DNA from: Byssochlamys sp. IMV 00236
Taxonomy: Eukaryota; Ascomycota; Eurotiomycetes; Eurotiales; Thermoascaceae
Assembly (NCBI GenBank): GCA_001931875.2
Contig: MSJH02000640.1
Span: 26,563-90,562 of the forward strand
Reading direction: 5' to 3'
DNA length: 64,000 bases
Below are positions 22,969-35,691 of the stretch, one piece after another (position 1 is the stretch's first letter; each line of letters opens with the position of its first letter). The position numbers and the translations under genes are program-made. The notes below the pieces were generated by a model. The model worked only from the letters and a program-made list of their open reading frames with translations, had not been told where the DNA came from and ran no database searches.

Positions 22969-23721
22969 TTATTGAGTCTCTTCGGACGGGAAGGAGGACT
23001 CAGAGCTGGGGCGCTTGAGAACTTCGAGAGTCCCTGGAATTGCAGAGATATTAGCAGACTGCGATAAGAGAAACATGGGGCCCCTCGGGCCGGAATAAAC
23101 AAGCTCGGTATCAGATCGAGACATACTTTGCACAACGCTCAGGCTGGATTGCTTCTTGCCTTCGGCATCCTCATAGGTACGGATGCTAGCGTCACCTTCG
23201 ACGTAGACTAGGGTACTGTTGGAAGGTCAAAGTCAGTTCTTTCCCATTCTGTGTCCAATAGCGTATGTAGATGATTGGAGCCAAGTAGACAAATTTTCCG
23301 AACAACTGCTGCACCGTTTGTTCCTGACATCCTTCCTGGAAGAGTCTCAATGCCACTAGCAGGCCGATAGTTTACTGATCGGTGATGGTGTTTGCTGTTC
23401 CAATGGATAATAAGAAGCTTCCTGGATGACTTACCCCTTTGGCAAGCTGAGGAGATGGTCCCTCTGTGGACCTTCCTGCTGGAAGCTCGAAACGCGGAAC
23501 CAGCTGGTCTGGCGGTTGTCCCTGGGGCCGTACGACGTGCCGACAACGTACTTCACGACATCCTGTCCGGTGGAAGTTGCCTGTAGCTCAGGCTCAGCTC
23601 CCAGACGACCCGTGATGATCAGACGGGCGACGGAACGCGCTGGAGACGAGCTGAAAGAACGAGCAGAGAAAGTAGTCGCGGGGGCCCGCAGGAAAGGACG
23701 GAGGGGAGTAAAGGCCGGCAT
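22969..23721 (-). CDS. rim1: Mitochondrial single-stranded DNA-binding protein (Rim1/SSB)
   Basis: Three exons, complement(join(22969..23033,23127..23215,23435..23721)), give 146 residues. The first about 25 residues are basic and Ser-rich with no acids and end near RSFSSSPARS, a mitochondrial presequence. The OB-fold core follows: ARLIITGRLGAEPELQ, then VVKYVVGTSYG, TSWFRVSSF, and across the junctions LLSLPKGTLVYVEGDASIRTYEDAEGKKQSSLSVVQRTLEVLKRP. This is the order of strands in bacterial-type SSB. The protein would coat single-stranded mitochondrial DNA during replication and repair. The first intron (219 bp) is longer than others in the window, but splicing it rejoins the fold exactly. Confidence 0.88.
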
Positions 23722-25659
23722 TGTATGGTATGGATATGAGGGGTATCAAGACGGTAGTGATGAATGTCCGCAGGTCAATGAGTGTCGTCGCGCGTGGATT
23801 AACGTGTTCCTCGATCTTGGAGATAGATACGCGACGGCGCTGTCACGTGACGATAGGCGACCGCGTGGATCTGAGACTAATTCTACGCAAGGAGCATCTT
23901 CAGATCCCAGTTTGTCTACCATTTCAGCCGCTTTGGCATTGCCTTCAACTTTGAACTAGCATCCAGCAGTCTTCGCACAATAATGGACCTGCTAACTAAT
24001 AATCAATCAAAAAAGACTTTACGCTTTAATTTGACTCGATGGCGGTCTGCCACTGGTGGCAGCGGAGGATGCTCAGGTCGGGCTTTTCGATCTTAGTGCC
24101 TTGACGATCGACGAACCCTCGGCGCTCTATCCTGAACTGTCAATTTCCGTGTGCGGCACATTTGACCTTGAAGTTGGAACTGTAGGCAGAGCTGCACACC
24201 GCATTCAGCAAAGACAGCTGAGCTCCATACACCTCCAAGCAGTGCATACACCAATGCAGAATATGTTTCCTGCCATGCGCGCAGACATAGTACCATTGGT
24301 AGTGCCTGTTCGAAAATACGGAAATGTGGAAAGCTAGATTCTCACATGGCGTCTCCCAGTGGCTCCATTGGATGCGGATGGCTTCTTTTTAACGATGTAT
24401 TTGAAATTGCAGACGGCACCTTAACTGTACCTGCAGTGGACCTCCTCGATTATTATTAGGCGAAGCTGCAAGCCAACCTAGCTCTCCAAGGTCTGGCCGC
24501 CGTGAGGTGAAGTGGCGAGTTCGATTTTCGGCCTGAACATGGGCTTCTCAGCATTGACAATGCTGCAGCACTAGCCACAATCGGTGTGCAATCTCATCTT
24601 GCGGTGTTCAGTTCACTCGTCCGTCCGCAGCATCGGATTTACAAAGTATCGGACATGTCATCTGGCAGTGGGCCTTCGGGAGGGACCAAAGTCAATAGAC
24701 GATGCTAGTCAGGAACCTTCTATCCACTCTCCGAAAGCCATGCCAAGCTTCTATGGACCACTGGGTGCTCACAGTCGAAAAGTTCCCGACAGAGCAATTG
24801 AGGGTCTTTTATATGAATTTCACATTGGATATAGTATATTAGGAGGCCACCGTCTTGATTGGTGTTCATCCATGATAGGACGAACTGCTAGCAATGCCGC
24901 GGCTTCGTTGGTGAGAAAAGGAACTACTTGACCATTTAGGGGATTCTGCTCTCATATCGTGTCAACCACAATGCCCTCGAGGCGCCACAAGAGAGCTCTG
25001 CTTGGCCGGCAGACAGCCTTTTACAGCCGCAAGTTTAAACCACATTCTATTAAGCTCTTGGACAACCCCTGAAGCCAGTTAGTTGCAAGCCTAGTGCTCT
25101 GCTTTGATGATCTGATCCAACTTTCGGCCACCTTCCCACTCGCCCGCAAGTTCTCAGATTCCCCGGGTCAGTGCCCATGCGCGCTTGATGTATGATCCTT
25201 GCCTGTTTAGTTGCGTTCGATCCAGCATATGACCATCTAGAATATATCCCCAGTTGGCTGATCTGCTCATGTACGTCACGGAGCCCCATCCTTCTGGCCC
25301 GCTTGGAATGCTACCAGCGTTGGGGGGCGACGGGAAGAAACAAAAGCCAAAGACCCGATCCGCTATCGCGCAATGGATTATCGGAGTATGGCCATCGTTG
25401 CAAAAGCTAGAAATTATTTTCAAGGGCTTCTGGTCTCTTCTTCACTGGCATCCCATCTTTGTTACTTCTCAGTAATTCTTAATCACAGCCTATTCGCAGT
25501 GTTGCCATTTTCTCTGTTGATATTGCTGCCTCCCCCACCCATAGTTCAGTCGTACATGGGACATTCGGGGAAGCCAATCGTGTTGACTGTCTATAAACTT
25601 GATGGCCATCGGCATCGCTTCCTTATACCCTCTTTTCGCGCAATTCTCCGCCTAATAAA
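23722..25659. other. Divergent intergenic region, SSB to DUF4203 gene
   Basis: About 1.9 kb. It holds the promoters of both flanking genes. Overlapping open frames on both strands at 24056-24337 and 24584-24931 encode no recognisable domain. The Cys/His content of one minus-strand frame near 24100-24300 caught my eye but does not fit a known finger. The rest is featureless. Confidence 0.45.
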
Positions 25660-28600
25660 ATGCGCTTCCGGAATCTGTTCATTGTCATTAGCTGCATCGC
25701 GTTCGCTTTCCTTGCACTTGCAGAAGATGCAACGTCCATTGCCTCTGCCTCGGCCTCTTCCACTGTCTCTGCAACCGACAGCGATACAAGCTCCCAGTCT
25801 GTGAGCAGTACAGCTGCGGCCAGCTCGTCGGACTCGGCGCAAGCCGCAACGACTACGTCAAGTGCTGCTACATCAACAATTAACCATGCCGCAACAACAA
25901 AGTCATCAACACCGACTGGCACTACAGCGGCAAATGCTACTGCGCCGACTGCCTCATCAGACCCCGTAGACGGTTGGTCACTTTTACTTTCAAAGGAATA
26001 TCTCGATTCTTCTAATAACGGAGAACAGGGCCAAAACAAGATCCTAATGTCCTTCCTCTTCAGCCGAAGATCACGCCTGCTGTGGGGATCGCGGGTGTCG
26101 TCCTCATAGTACTAGGTGGCATTTATGCGCTGATTGGGGTAAAGAAGAGAAGGTATGTGTGATATGTGAACTCGAAGGATATTGCCACTTTTACTGATGG
26201 GAAACACTAGGCTCCATATATTCCTTTCGACAGCTTTCTTGACCAGTTTAGGAGTGACGGTACTAAAATTTGCTGTGTATCTATACTAGCCATGACTAAC
26301 TATTTCTCAGGTTCTTATTGAATATGTTATGAACCCTCCAGTGCGAGATGCAGTTCAGGGGGCTTATTTCGTCGCTATCTTCGTTACTGGCGCCATATTT
26401 GGTGCACTGGCCCTGGTGTTCCGTGAAATCACAGAGGGCCTTGGCTGCCTCTTGGGCGGATTTTGCTTAAGCATGTGGCTCCTCGAACTCAAATCCGGTG
26501 GCCTCCTCACCAGCTCCGGCTCAAAGGGAGCGTTCATTGGGGCGTTCTCTGCTGGCATATATGCTGTGTCGTTCAGTCACTATACGAGACCTTACGGCTT
26601 AGTTGTGGCTACTTCCTTCGCCGGTGCAACTGCCATAGTCCTTGGGATCGACTGTTTCAGTCGAGCTGGACTGAAAGAATTCTGGCTGTACCTGTGGGGT
26701 AAGTGATTGACTGTTCAGTGATTGCGCCATTGCTAACGAGATATTCCAGAATTGAACGCGAACACATTCCCTCTTAATACTAATACCTACCCCGTAACAC
26801 GCGGCATCAAAGTCGAGATTGCGCTGACTATGATAATATTTGCTATGGGATTAATCTCACAATTCAGACTCTGGAAAGTAGTCAAAGAGAGGAGAAAGCA
26901 GCAAGCTATGATGAAGTCGGAAGAAGAGAAGAAACGCGAGGAGCATGAAGCGGAACTTGGAAGACAGATCGAGGAAGCCAATATGCGAGATAGAGCGCTC
27001 TGGGAGTCCGTCTATGGCAACAAAGACACCCATCCTTCCGACTCTGGCATAGACATCGATGGTTCGGACAGCCCGCGAAAGCGATCTACAGCTATAGAAA
27101 CAACCGAAATTGATCCCAACGATGACGCTAATAATGGACACCAGAGCTACAGAAACAGCAATGAAACTGGCAGCGGAACGGGTGGTGATCCAGAACAAGC
27201 TAATGACGAAGTGCGCGACGACGAACATCATGTCTCCGGCGAGTATGTGAACGAGCTGCCTGGCGATTTCCCCCCGAGCGGTGATGGGCATCCAGCGTCT
27301 ATGCCCTTGCCGTTCAAGGCCCCAGAGGAGAAATCGAGTAGTGATGACGATGAGAGATCAGTCGCGGCAACTCTTTCCGGTTCCGACATCCTGGCGCGAC
27401 GACTATCTACAGGGTTATCGAGATCTGCTGGGCACAACCCCATGCCTACCTCTGAGTCTGAGGAGGCATTGGTTGCGACAAAAGACGAATCTCCAGCATC
27501 TTCAGTAGCAGGAGTTCCAGATGAGGATGAAAGGGATATTGCTTCTGAAGTCAGCGATTCTCCAGTGGGCAATGAGAACGAGGCCAACGAGGCCAATGAG
27601 GATAACACTGTGCCTGTCGAGATCGAGGGTCCCGCAAACCAAGACACCACGCATGTGAAGTCGATATCGGAGTCTGCCTCTGGAGGGCCATCTGAGTCCA
27701 ATGCTCAACCAAGTGAACAGTCGAAACCAGAAGCTGACGAAAGTGGCCGTGAGGAAAAGAAAAGGCCAGATCCCGCTGATGTTTTACCGGCGCGGCAGGT
27801 CCTTTCCTTGCTTCCAGTATCTAGTCCGCCTCCCACTACAGGGCAGTCGGTGTCAGAGCAGGACGGCAAGAGTCATTCTCGAGAAGGGACGGCGATGGTG
27901 CCTTCACGAACAGCCTCGGAGAAACAAGAAGGTCAGTCTTCGGTCAGGAAAACATCACTCACCGCGAACACGATGACACAACTACCTGATCGCGTCTCCA
28001 GAGTAGTTTCCTCCTATCGAACAAACGAGTGGGCGAAGCATCTATCCGAAGCAGAGACTCCGGAGATCGAACCCATTCGGCCGATAATTGAGGATAAACC
28101 TCTAGGCGATAGCACGAAAGAAGCGGTCGCGCCTGTTCAAGTGGAGGAATTGCTGCAAACGCCGCTGACAGCACGTCCCCCTCCGGCTGTTCCAACACCA
28201 AACACCATAAACCAACAATATGGCTTAACGAACAGCCTTTCCCTGTCGAGCAGGTCCAAGAGTAGATCGCCAAGATCTGTTTCTCCTGAGCCGAACAAGG
28301 ATCTCACAGGTGTCCGGAGGGCCTCAACTGGAGTAGCTCCGCCCCCTTTGACTCCTCTACTAAGATCTGGATCCAATGCTTCTCTGGCATCTCAACACAG
28401 TCTTTTGCAGCCTGGTTATCGAAGACACTCCTCAAGCCAGCTTCTAAGCAATACTCTCGCGGCAACTCCAATTGATGAAAGCAAGGAGGTCAATTTCCAG
28501 AAGCCGCAATACGGGAAGAGCCCTCAATTGATGACACAGCGTCAGAGCTTGATCAGGAATCGAGTATCGTCGACTTCGCTATCCCGTGACTCCTGGATAC

Positions 28601-28995
28601 CCCATTCTGCCTCTGCCTCTAGACAGTCATTGGGTTTGGGCATCGGGTTTGGAAGTCAGGCCAATTTAATTGATGATGATGATGACATGCCACTCGCGAA
28701 GCGTCGAGATATGATCCAGCAGCAGCGACTGACTCCAACACGGACCGATGCTACAGGGGCCGCCTGGAGAGAGTCTATTCGCCAGGACTTGGCGCGGACA
28801 ACATTGCCGTACTCAAGTTCGGCATTTAGCCGTTCTGAACATGACCAAGCTTGGACAGTCAGGCAGCAGCAGATGATGGCTGCGAACCACATAGACCAGG
28901 CTATTGCGCAGGGGATGCAACGAGGCGAGCTGCGAGATTTGCATCGCGAGGCGATGCGGCGGATGCAAGCAGCCGCCTACAGAGCCGGAAACTGA
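25660..28995 (+). CDS. DUF4203/TMEM198-like membrane protein with long disordered tail
   Basis: Five exons, join(25660..25972,26029..26152,26211..26259,26311..26698,26750..28995), encode 1039 residues. A signal peptide (about residues 1-21, ending in ALAED) precedes a Ser/Thr-rich extracellular stalk of about 85 residues. About seven membrane segments follow between residues 118 and 320, rich in Gly and small residues (ITPAVGIAGVVLIVLGGIYALIGV; YFVAIFVTGAIFGALAL; EGLGCLLGGFCLSMWLL), the DUF4203/TMEM198-like pattern. After a membrane-proximal coiled coil (RLWKVVKERRKQQAMM and on) comes a tail of about 650 residues rich in Ser, Glu and Pro. The function of this fungal group is not known to me; a cell-surface or secretory-pathway protein is likely from the signal peptide and stalk. 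Confidence 0.85.
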
Positions 28996-31810
28996 GACCC
29001 CTTCGCCTTGATGATTCATGATTTTACCGATTTTCACTACTTCATTTCTCGGGTACATTATTTTCTCAGACGGCGTTCTAGTGGTATGGAAGACGCGCGA
29101 GAGGGACAATCTTTCTGCATGTTATTGGGCGTCACGGGATATACTACTATGCTTTATGATGTTTCTCATTTGCGAATTTTCAAGTGATATCCAACACGGC
29201 GCTAGGCTCACCAGAGCCATACATATCTTATCCTACTAATATGCTTGTATACAACATACTCTATATCATGGTATATACGTACGTCAAGTTAACGATATCC
29301 ATTTGCTTTCGCTCTCTATTTGATTCTGACGCGCAAATGTATTGCTCTACTCACTGTGGACTTGGATACCCTTTTCCTGCCGTTACAAAACCTAATTGCA
29401 GTAAAGGAAGTGAGCAAGGCCGAGTGATGATTCTCCTCCGTGTCTCCTCGATTCATTGATCTCCGTTCCAAAGCACAGTTGTCCTGGGTGACCCCAGTCG
29501 GCTGTTTCGAACTGCCACTATTATTGTTGGGTCGTATCTGTTAGTCACACACGATATGAATTTCTCTTAGCTTTGTAGAGTAGTGGCACAGTAGTAAGTA
29601 CCATAGCCACATTTGAGAACTCATGCGTCTGTGTTACATGTTGGTCTTACGGAGTAGTGTAGTCTCTTTTACAATAATGGTGGTTATCTGCGTGGCTTTT
29701 TCCTTTCTCTTTTTCTTTTACCTTAGCGCGAGAGAAATGATATCAATGTCCTATCGCGTTTCTGGATTTGATTTCTTACAGTTATGGTTCGACCGTCTTG
29801 TGCTATTATTCCGTATTCCATATTCCGTCCCTCGGGGGAATTCTTCTTCGATTCGGGAAATATTAAGCCCTTGATCGTCATCTGCGGGCTCCCGAAACTA
29901 GAGTACAGGGGTAAAAAGTATATAGGTAGCTGTTCCATGGGAGGTGCCGTCATTTATAGTTATTTGAGCTGGGAAGTGCCGTGTTTCTGTATCCGGACTT
30001 CAAAGGGCCTTCCCGCCTTTGCTTGAACGTTATGAAGCATACCATACATGTATATATGTACCATATACTTAATATAATGAGAGCATCTATCACAAGCCAG
30101 GAAGTGATGGTTTTTATTTTATTTTTTTGACCAGGATTCTGGCATTTTCCCAACGGTGCGATGTCATAGATCCTCGGGTATAATTCGCTGAGGGCGCTAT
30201 ATTCCGCCACGATGAAGTCATGGGGGTCCCCCGAAAATAATATCGCCTTGCGCCCCTGATCCTGATCTGGGCAGGAAAACACCATAAAGTTTAGCCTATG
30301 TAGTTAACTAGGTAATTGTGGAGGCAAGTCCCAGGGCAATCGACGGAAACTGGCGAAAGCTAAAATCGCGATACTTGGAGCCGGATCCTCGGTGCCTGAA
30401 TGAACTCCACTGGAGAGATGCTGGGTTTACCCACTTAAGGCAGATCGTCTGCGAGATTACTCCTTTTTTCCTTGACTCGCTTGCGCGAAGTAAATAGTTC
30501 GCAAATAAGGCTGATCTGGGATTGTCCTGTTGTTGCCGTCGCGGAGCTTTCAGGGCCAGGGTCCAACGGGGTGAAAGAACAATAATAATAATAAAAATGA
30601 ATAATAGCGTACTTTGGAGTTTTCTAGTAGATAAGCCCAGATGTTTCTTAGTCTCCCTGGTGTTCCGAAAGAATGGGACCTGCTCAGCCCTGGGCTGGGC
30701 TACTGCGAACCGTTCAAGAGTAGTAGAGAAGTCAATTCTTGCGACTTTCTATGATCTGTTTTCTGTGAAATGTCTGCTCTCGATAATACCTGCTGAACCT
30801 CATGTGGGAGGTGATAATCGGATTTTGAGAGAGACGATCAGACAGTGGTGTGTATCTGAGAAAAAGGGGCACTGGGACGTGTCAGCCGACAGTGAGAGAT
30901 GCTTCGGAATAAAAAGTAATAATAATACTGAACCCTGTCCAGCGGAAACCGTTAGTTACTGGCGGGAGTGACAGAATGAGGTCAGTGACTCAGGTTGCTA
31001 CTTTATTACATGCTTTTATCCACAGACTAGGACTTCTTCTCCCGTCTTTGGTTTGCTTATCGTCCTCTGGGCTCGTGGATCGAAGCAGACATGGTCGATT
31101 CCCCCCGGTCTTCCGCCTCGTTTGACCGGTTGGTGACCGCGTCCTCGTATATCTTCCTGTATCCCTGCCTTCAGACTGGTTGAGGCTTCGACTTTGACCG
31201 CAGAATGGACACAGCGGGAGGGTTTCTAACTTTCTATAGAAAAGAAAGCCTCCAAACAAGCGGTCTGGGCGAATAGATACATCCCTCATTCGGGTAGACA
31301 CGAGCGTAGGGTAGGATGTCGGATCAGCTGCATCACAAAAGACTTGTTGCTCTGTGTGTGCACCGCATAGATTGCCATATTTAGGTCCATCTAGGGCATC
31401 CAGAACTGGGCGATGCAGGATCGTGGCGCACCGTAGAACAGGCGGGAATCCGGCCCTTGGATCGTCCTTCTTAGCAGTCTTCTATAATCGACCATGAACT
31501 AGCCTGGAGCCAGCGAACAGCAAAGTGACTGTCCAACGAAGAACCTCTGCGGCGTCTCCACACGCATGGAAGAGCGGGTGATAATCTGAAGAGCCTGTCG
31601 TCATGGGCTGTAGGTCCTCGATGGGGGTGTTTTCCTGGGTTTCTTTTTAATCCAGACGCGACCTCCGGGCTGCTGCCTCTAGTGACCTCGACCTGAAACC
31701 TCGACTGTCTGCTACGCAAGAGAGAGAAAGAGGGCAGCAGAGAGAGAGAGAATCGATTCCGATAGATCACGCCTCCATCGATGTCGCGGGATGGGCGTAG
31801 AGTCCGCTAG
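28996..31810. other. Long intergenic region between DUF4203 gene and erf4
   Basis: About 2.8 kb without a convincing gene. The first part contains the 3' UTR of the DUF4203 gene. An open frame at 30522-30971 (149 codons) has no motif. GA-rich tracts lie at about 31721-31752, just before the Erf4 reading frame, and probably belong to its leader. No RNA gene recognised. Confidence 0.5.
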
Positions 31811-33244
31811 AGAGGCGACCCTTACCTGCCCGTTGCCCCTTTCCGGCTCGCCAATCACCGCCTCGTCGCCGCTCCATCTTCACCAACACCGTCTTTTTCT
31901 TCCTCCTCCATATCTCCATCTCCAACCACGGCGTCTTCCAGCGCGCAGCCTGCGTCTCTATCATCGCAGCCGGTGGAAGGAACCACTTCTCGACGTGATC
32001 TAAACCCGCCACAGGACGTGGAGCCGTCGTCGACGGTACGGCCGCGCATCCAGGTGCCATATAACCCCCCTTCGCCTCCGAGGGCGACAGGCACGTCACG
32101 TCGAAGAGGGCAAGAAGAAGACGGACGATATTCTCTGTTCGGTGCCATTCGACTCGGGTCCCAGTCTGCTGTTGCTCGACAGCCCGCATCCCGACTCTGG
32201 AATCCTATCAACTACGTGCCCCGCACAACACCAGTCGCCATCCCACGTCCACAACAACAACTGTCTGATGAACATCTTCCGATTGAGGCCCATCGCGACG
32301 CTTACCCCCTGCTGACGATCCCAGAGCAACGTCGCAGCAGACAGAATCCCAACCCAAGCAGCTTGGCCGTGGAACGCAGTATTTGCGAGAGCGAGAGTGG
32401 ACGGACGAGCATTGGCTTGCCCCCTGGACACAGAAGGAGCGGAAACTGGGAAGAAACTGTCAGGGAAGAGATGACAGCGCAGACCAGTGCCAACAGGCAA
32501 GAGAACGACCTTCCAGGGCGACCAGAACCACTGCACCTGAGACAGGATGGAGGGAGAGGTCCCGAAGATGTCAGAGTCGCGCAGCCTCGCCATGTCCAGT
32601 CACAAGTCTCCCTGCGGTCACAGACGTTCGCGTCTCTACCGTCTCCTACAGGGAACCATACTTCAGGCGGTGGTACGACCGGAGAAGGAGATCCAGGAGA
32701 GGAACTGGCGTGGGGTCCAGCACATCCTTGCTTTCCACATCTGAATCCTCACGTACCAATTGCTTCGGATGAATATCTCGCGACACGAATCATCCGCATA
32801 CGACGGGACTGGATGGTGAAGGGTGACTTGGCCCCGACATTTTCCAACCTGTATCCGGAGATCCTCGATCCTTTGCTGTCAGAACAGGAGTTTCGCAGCG
32901 TCATTTCCAAGGTCAATTCGGAGCTCATCAAAGCTTTCGATCCCTACAACCTCCGCAATTGGTTCGACGGCGCGATGGGTCTCCTGACAGGCTGGGTGTG
33001 GGATGATTTAGGAGCTACTGGTATTAAAAGCCATCTGCGGCACCTCGAGGATTGGCTGGAGAACTGGAACCGGGAAGTGGGTGCGAAAGAAGGCGTACGA
33101 ATATGGCCCCTTCGAAGGACGGCATATATGTCGTTGGACATCCAAATTCCGGATCCGAAGGTTGGTATTGTCACCGATGCGCCCTCGTTGTCCGGGACCA
33201 GAACCAGCAGCGGGTTAGGGCCTGTCGACCCCCATGCCAGGTAG
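31811..33244 (+). CDS. erf4: Erf4-family palmitoyltransferase subunit (start unresolved)
   Basis: The frame is open from 31811, just after an in-frame TAG at 31808-31810, to the stop at 33244, with no ATG in the first part. The true start must lie in an upstream exon, and an ATG at 31781 in the same frame is one candidate. The N-terminal half is disordered (Ser, Pro, Arg, Gln). The last about 170 residues hold the golgin A7/ERF4 domain: PHVPIASDEYLATRIIRIRRDW, APTFSNLYPEIL, EFRSVISKVNSELIKAFDPY, NWFDGAMGLLTGWVWDDLG. Erf4 partners the DHHC enzyme Erf2, which palmitoylates Ras at the ER/Golgi. The function comes from the family; the N-terminus is not modelled. Confidence 0.82.
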   Translation, partial: RGDPYLPVAPFRLANHRLVAAPSSPTPSFSSSSISPSPTTASSSAQPASLSSQPVEGTTSRRDLNPPQDVEPSSTVRPRIQVPYNPPSPPRATGTSRRRGQEEDGRYSLFGAIRLGSQSAVARQPASRLWNPINYVPRTTPVAIPRPQQQLSDEHLPIEAHRDAYPLLTIPEQRRSRQNPNPSSLAVERSICESESGRTSIGLPPGHRRSGNWEETVREEMTAQTSANRQENDLPGRPEPLHLRQDGGRGPEDVRVAQPRHVQSQVSLRSQTFASLPSPTGNHTSGGGTTGEGDPGEELAWGPAHPCFPHLNPHVPIASDEYLATRIIRIRRDWMVKGDLAPTFSNLYPEILDPLLSEQEFRSVISKVNSELIKAFDPYNLRNWFDGAMGLLTGWVWDDLGATGIKSHLRHLEDWLENWNREVGAKEGVRIWPLRRTAYMSLDIQIPDPKVGIVTDAPSLSGTRTSSGLGPVDPHAR

Positions 33245-34257
33245 TAGCTGATCGGAAGAGTCCTACCTGATTCCTGCTGTCCTTCTCAGTACTGCCACCG
33301 CTGACGGCCATTCTTGGGCCGTTTCGATTTCTTTCTTGTCAATGTCTTGACACAAACTAAGATGTTATGCACACGGTCTGAGCGATTTTAATTCTGACGA
33401 TCCTTTGTTCTATGGAAAACTTTTTTTTCGAGTGCTACTGTGATATCCAGGTCTCACCATTTGATTCATGTGATGTGATACCATTGTTCGTTTCGGTTTC
33501 TGGGGCTGTACTATAGTTATTTCTGGCACCATATTCTTTGTTGCCTTTACACGACATGAGCTTATTTCCTTTTCATTCCCAGTTGATGTCCTTGGTACAC
33601 TGCTACCGCAGTTATCATCTATACATATAAATGGAGATCAAGGTGGGGATCTTTTTATGCAGCATGATGGGGAGCTCTAAGCTTGCTTTAGGAACATACC
33701 GTGGGCTATTTTTGTATTTAATGTCCTCACACATTGTTTTATACTTGTACAGGCGAATATGCCCTTACAAATGGACTTAAGAGGCACAGTGACAGAGAAA
33801 GACGTTTGAACATTGATTTGAATGGGATTTTCTTTTGGTCCAGCTTAAGTTGAAGCTTCGATCTAGCTGGGGGTTTCCCTATATACAGCAATGTACAGTA
33901 TGCCAAGTCAGGTGTATTTTTACATGTCTATAAGAAGAATAATTACGCATGAAGAGCGGATGATCATCTATTACATATCTACCTATATATATTCACCAAA
34001 AGAAAGATCATTTTAGAACAGGCTACACAGTGAATTGTATGTGAATTAGCCCATGTATGCATGTATAGAGAGTTGTACTGTAGATACGTATTATATACTC
34101 CGCAGGAGAGTGCAGCGTAACTTACCAGACGGTAACATTACCAGCCCGATTAAGCTTAACCCCGAATAAGCCAGTCCGGAATTAACCCCCATCCCACCCC
34201 CAAGCTATGAACAGCTCCTAATCCCGCGACGAGCATCTCGATTCAGCCTCCTCAAAG
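33245..34257. other. Intergenic, erf4 to AP-2 mu
   Basis: About 1 kb, AT-rich, with many TATATA-like and ATG-poor stretches. It should contain the erf4 3' UTR and the AP-2 mu promoter. No gene or RNA is seen. Confidence 0.5.
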
Positions 34258-35691
34258 ATGCTCTCCGGAATCCTGATATTCAACCAGAAGGGGGAGAATC
34301 TCATCTTCCGTGCCTTCCGCAATGACTGCCGCCCGCGTTTAGCGGATATCTTCCGCATCCAGGTCATCTCCAATGCGCAGGTGCGCTCTCCTATCCTGAC
34401 ACTCGGATCGACCACCTTCAGCCATGTGAAGCACGAGAATATCTACTTGGTGGCGGTAACGAAGAGCAATGCCAATGCTGCGCTTGTGTTCGAGTTCCTA
34501 TATCGGTTGATCATGCTGGGGAAAGGCTACTTTGGCAAGTTCGATGAGGAGGCTGTGAAGAATAATTTTGTCCTGGTTTATGAATTGCTAGATGGTATTT
34601 ACGCGCTACCGTGCCTTTCCTCCCCTGCAGATCGCTCCTGATTCTCTGTGCTTGATTAGCAGCTGACGTTTTATTTGTTCTATTCCAGAAATCCTCGATT
34701 TTGGATACCCCCAGAACACGGAAACGGACACCTTGAAGATGTACATCACCACAGAGGGCGTCAAGTCTGCCATCGCCAATTCTCCCGCCGATTCGAGTCG
34801 GATTACTATGCAAGCTACCGGAGCGCTGTCATGGCGAAGATCAGATATCAAATACAGGAAGAATGAAGCCTTTGTCGACGTGATCGAGGACGTCAATCTC
34901 CTGATGTCCGCCACGGGAACGGTCCTGCGCGCCGACGTCAACGGACAGATCGTCATGCGTGCATATCTGTCCGGAACTCCAGAGTGCAAGTTTGGACTCA
35001 ACGACCGGCTCTTGCTGGACAGTGATGGGACGAAAGCCACACGCGCTGCGGCAGGATCCGTTACCCTCGAAGATTGTCAGTTCCACCAGTGTGTGAAGCT
35101 GGGTCGTTTCGATGCGGATCGAACTATTTCCTTCGTTCCACCTGATGGAGAGTTCGAGCTCATGCGTTATCGAGCAACGGAGAATGTCAACCTCCCATTC
35201 AAGGTCCACCCTATCGTGCGAGAGATTGGTACGACAAAGGTTGAATACAGTGTCGCCATCAAGGCAAACTACGGGGCCAAGCTTTTCGCGACCAATGTCG
35301 TCGTGCGGATTCCGACACCGCTCAACACAGCCAAGATTACTGAGCGAACAAGCCAGGGTAGAGCCAAGTATGAGCCGGAACATAACAATATCGTGTGGAA
35401 GATCCCGCGCTTTTCAGGGCAGAGCGAATACGTACTCACGGCAGAAGCTACACTGACAAGCATGACTCATCAGAAGGCCTGGAGCCGACCGCCTCTCAGC
35501 TTGTCTTTTAGTTTGCTTATGTTTACCAGCAGCGGGCTGCTAGTGAGGTACCTGAAAGTATTTGAGAAGAGTAACTACAGCAGTGTTAAATGGGTGCGAT
35601 ATATGACCAGGGCGGGAAGTTATGAGATAAGGTATGTAGAGGAAGCATCTTCGCTCTAGGTACTTACTGACACCATTGAAACAGATTCTAA
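34258..35691 (+). CDS. apm4: AP-2 adaptor complex mu subunit
   Basis: Three exons, join(34258..34594,34689..35631,35685..35691), encode 428 residues. The last exon supplies only the end of the Arg codon, Phe and the stop, making the usual YEIRF end. Residues 1-140 form the longin domain ([53 protein letters not shown]). From about residue 165 comes the mu homology domain that reads YxxPhi cargo signals (RKNEAFVDVIEDVNLLM, GQIVMRAYLSGTPECKFGLND, NIVWKIPRFSGQSEYVL). HVKHENIYL and the linker TLKMYITTEGVKS fit AP-2 better than AP-1. AP-2 selects cargo for clathrin-mediated endocytosis at the plasma membrane and binds PI(4,5)P2, the lipid class probably cleaved by the OCRL-like enzyme in this window. 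Confidence 0.92.

Noticed and set aside
30522..30971. 149-codon frame in the intergenic region
   Set aside because: No motif, and composition looks like chance.
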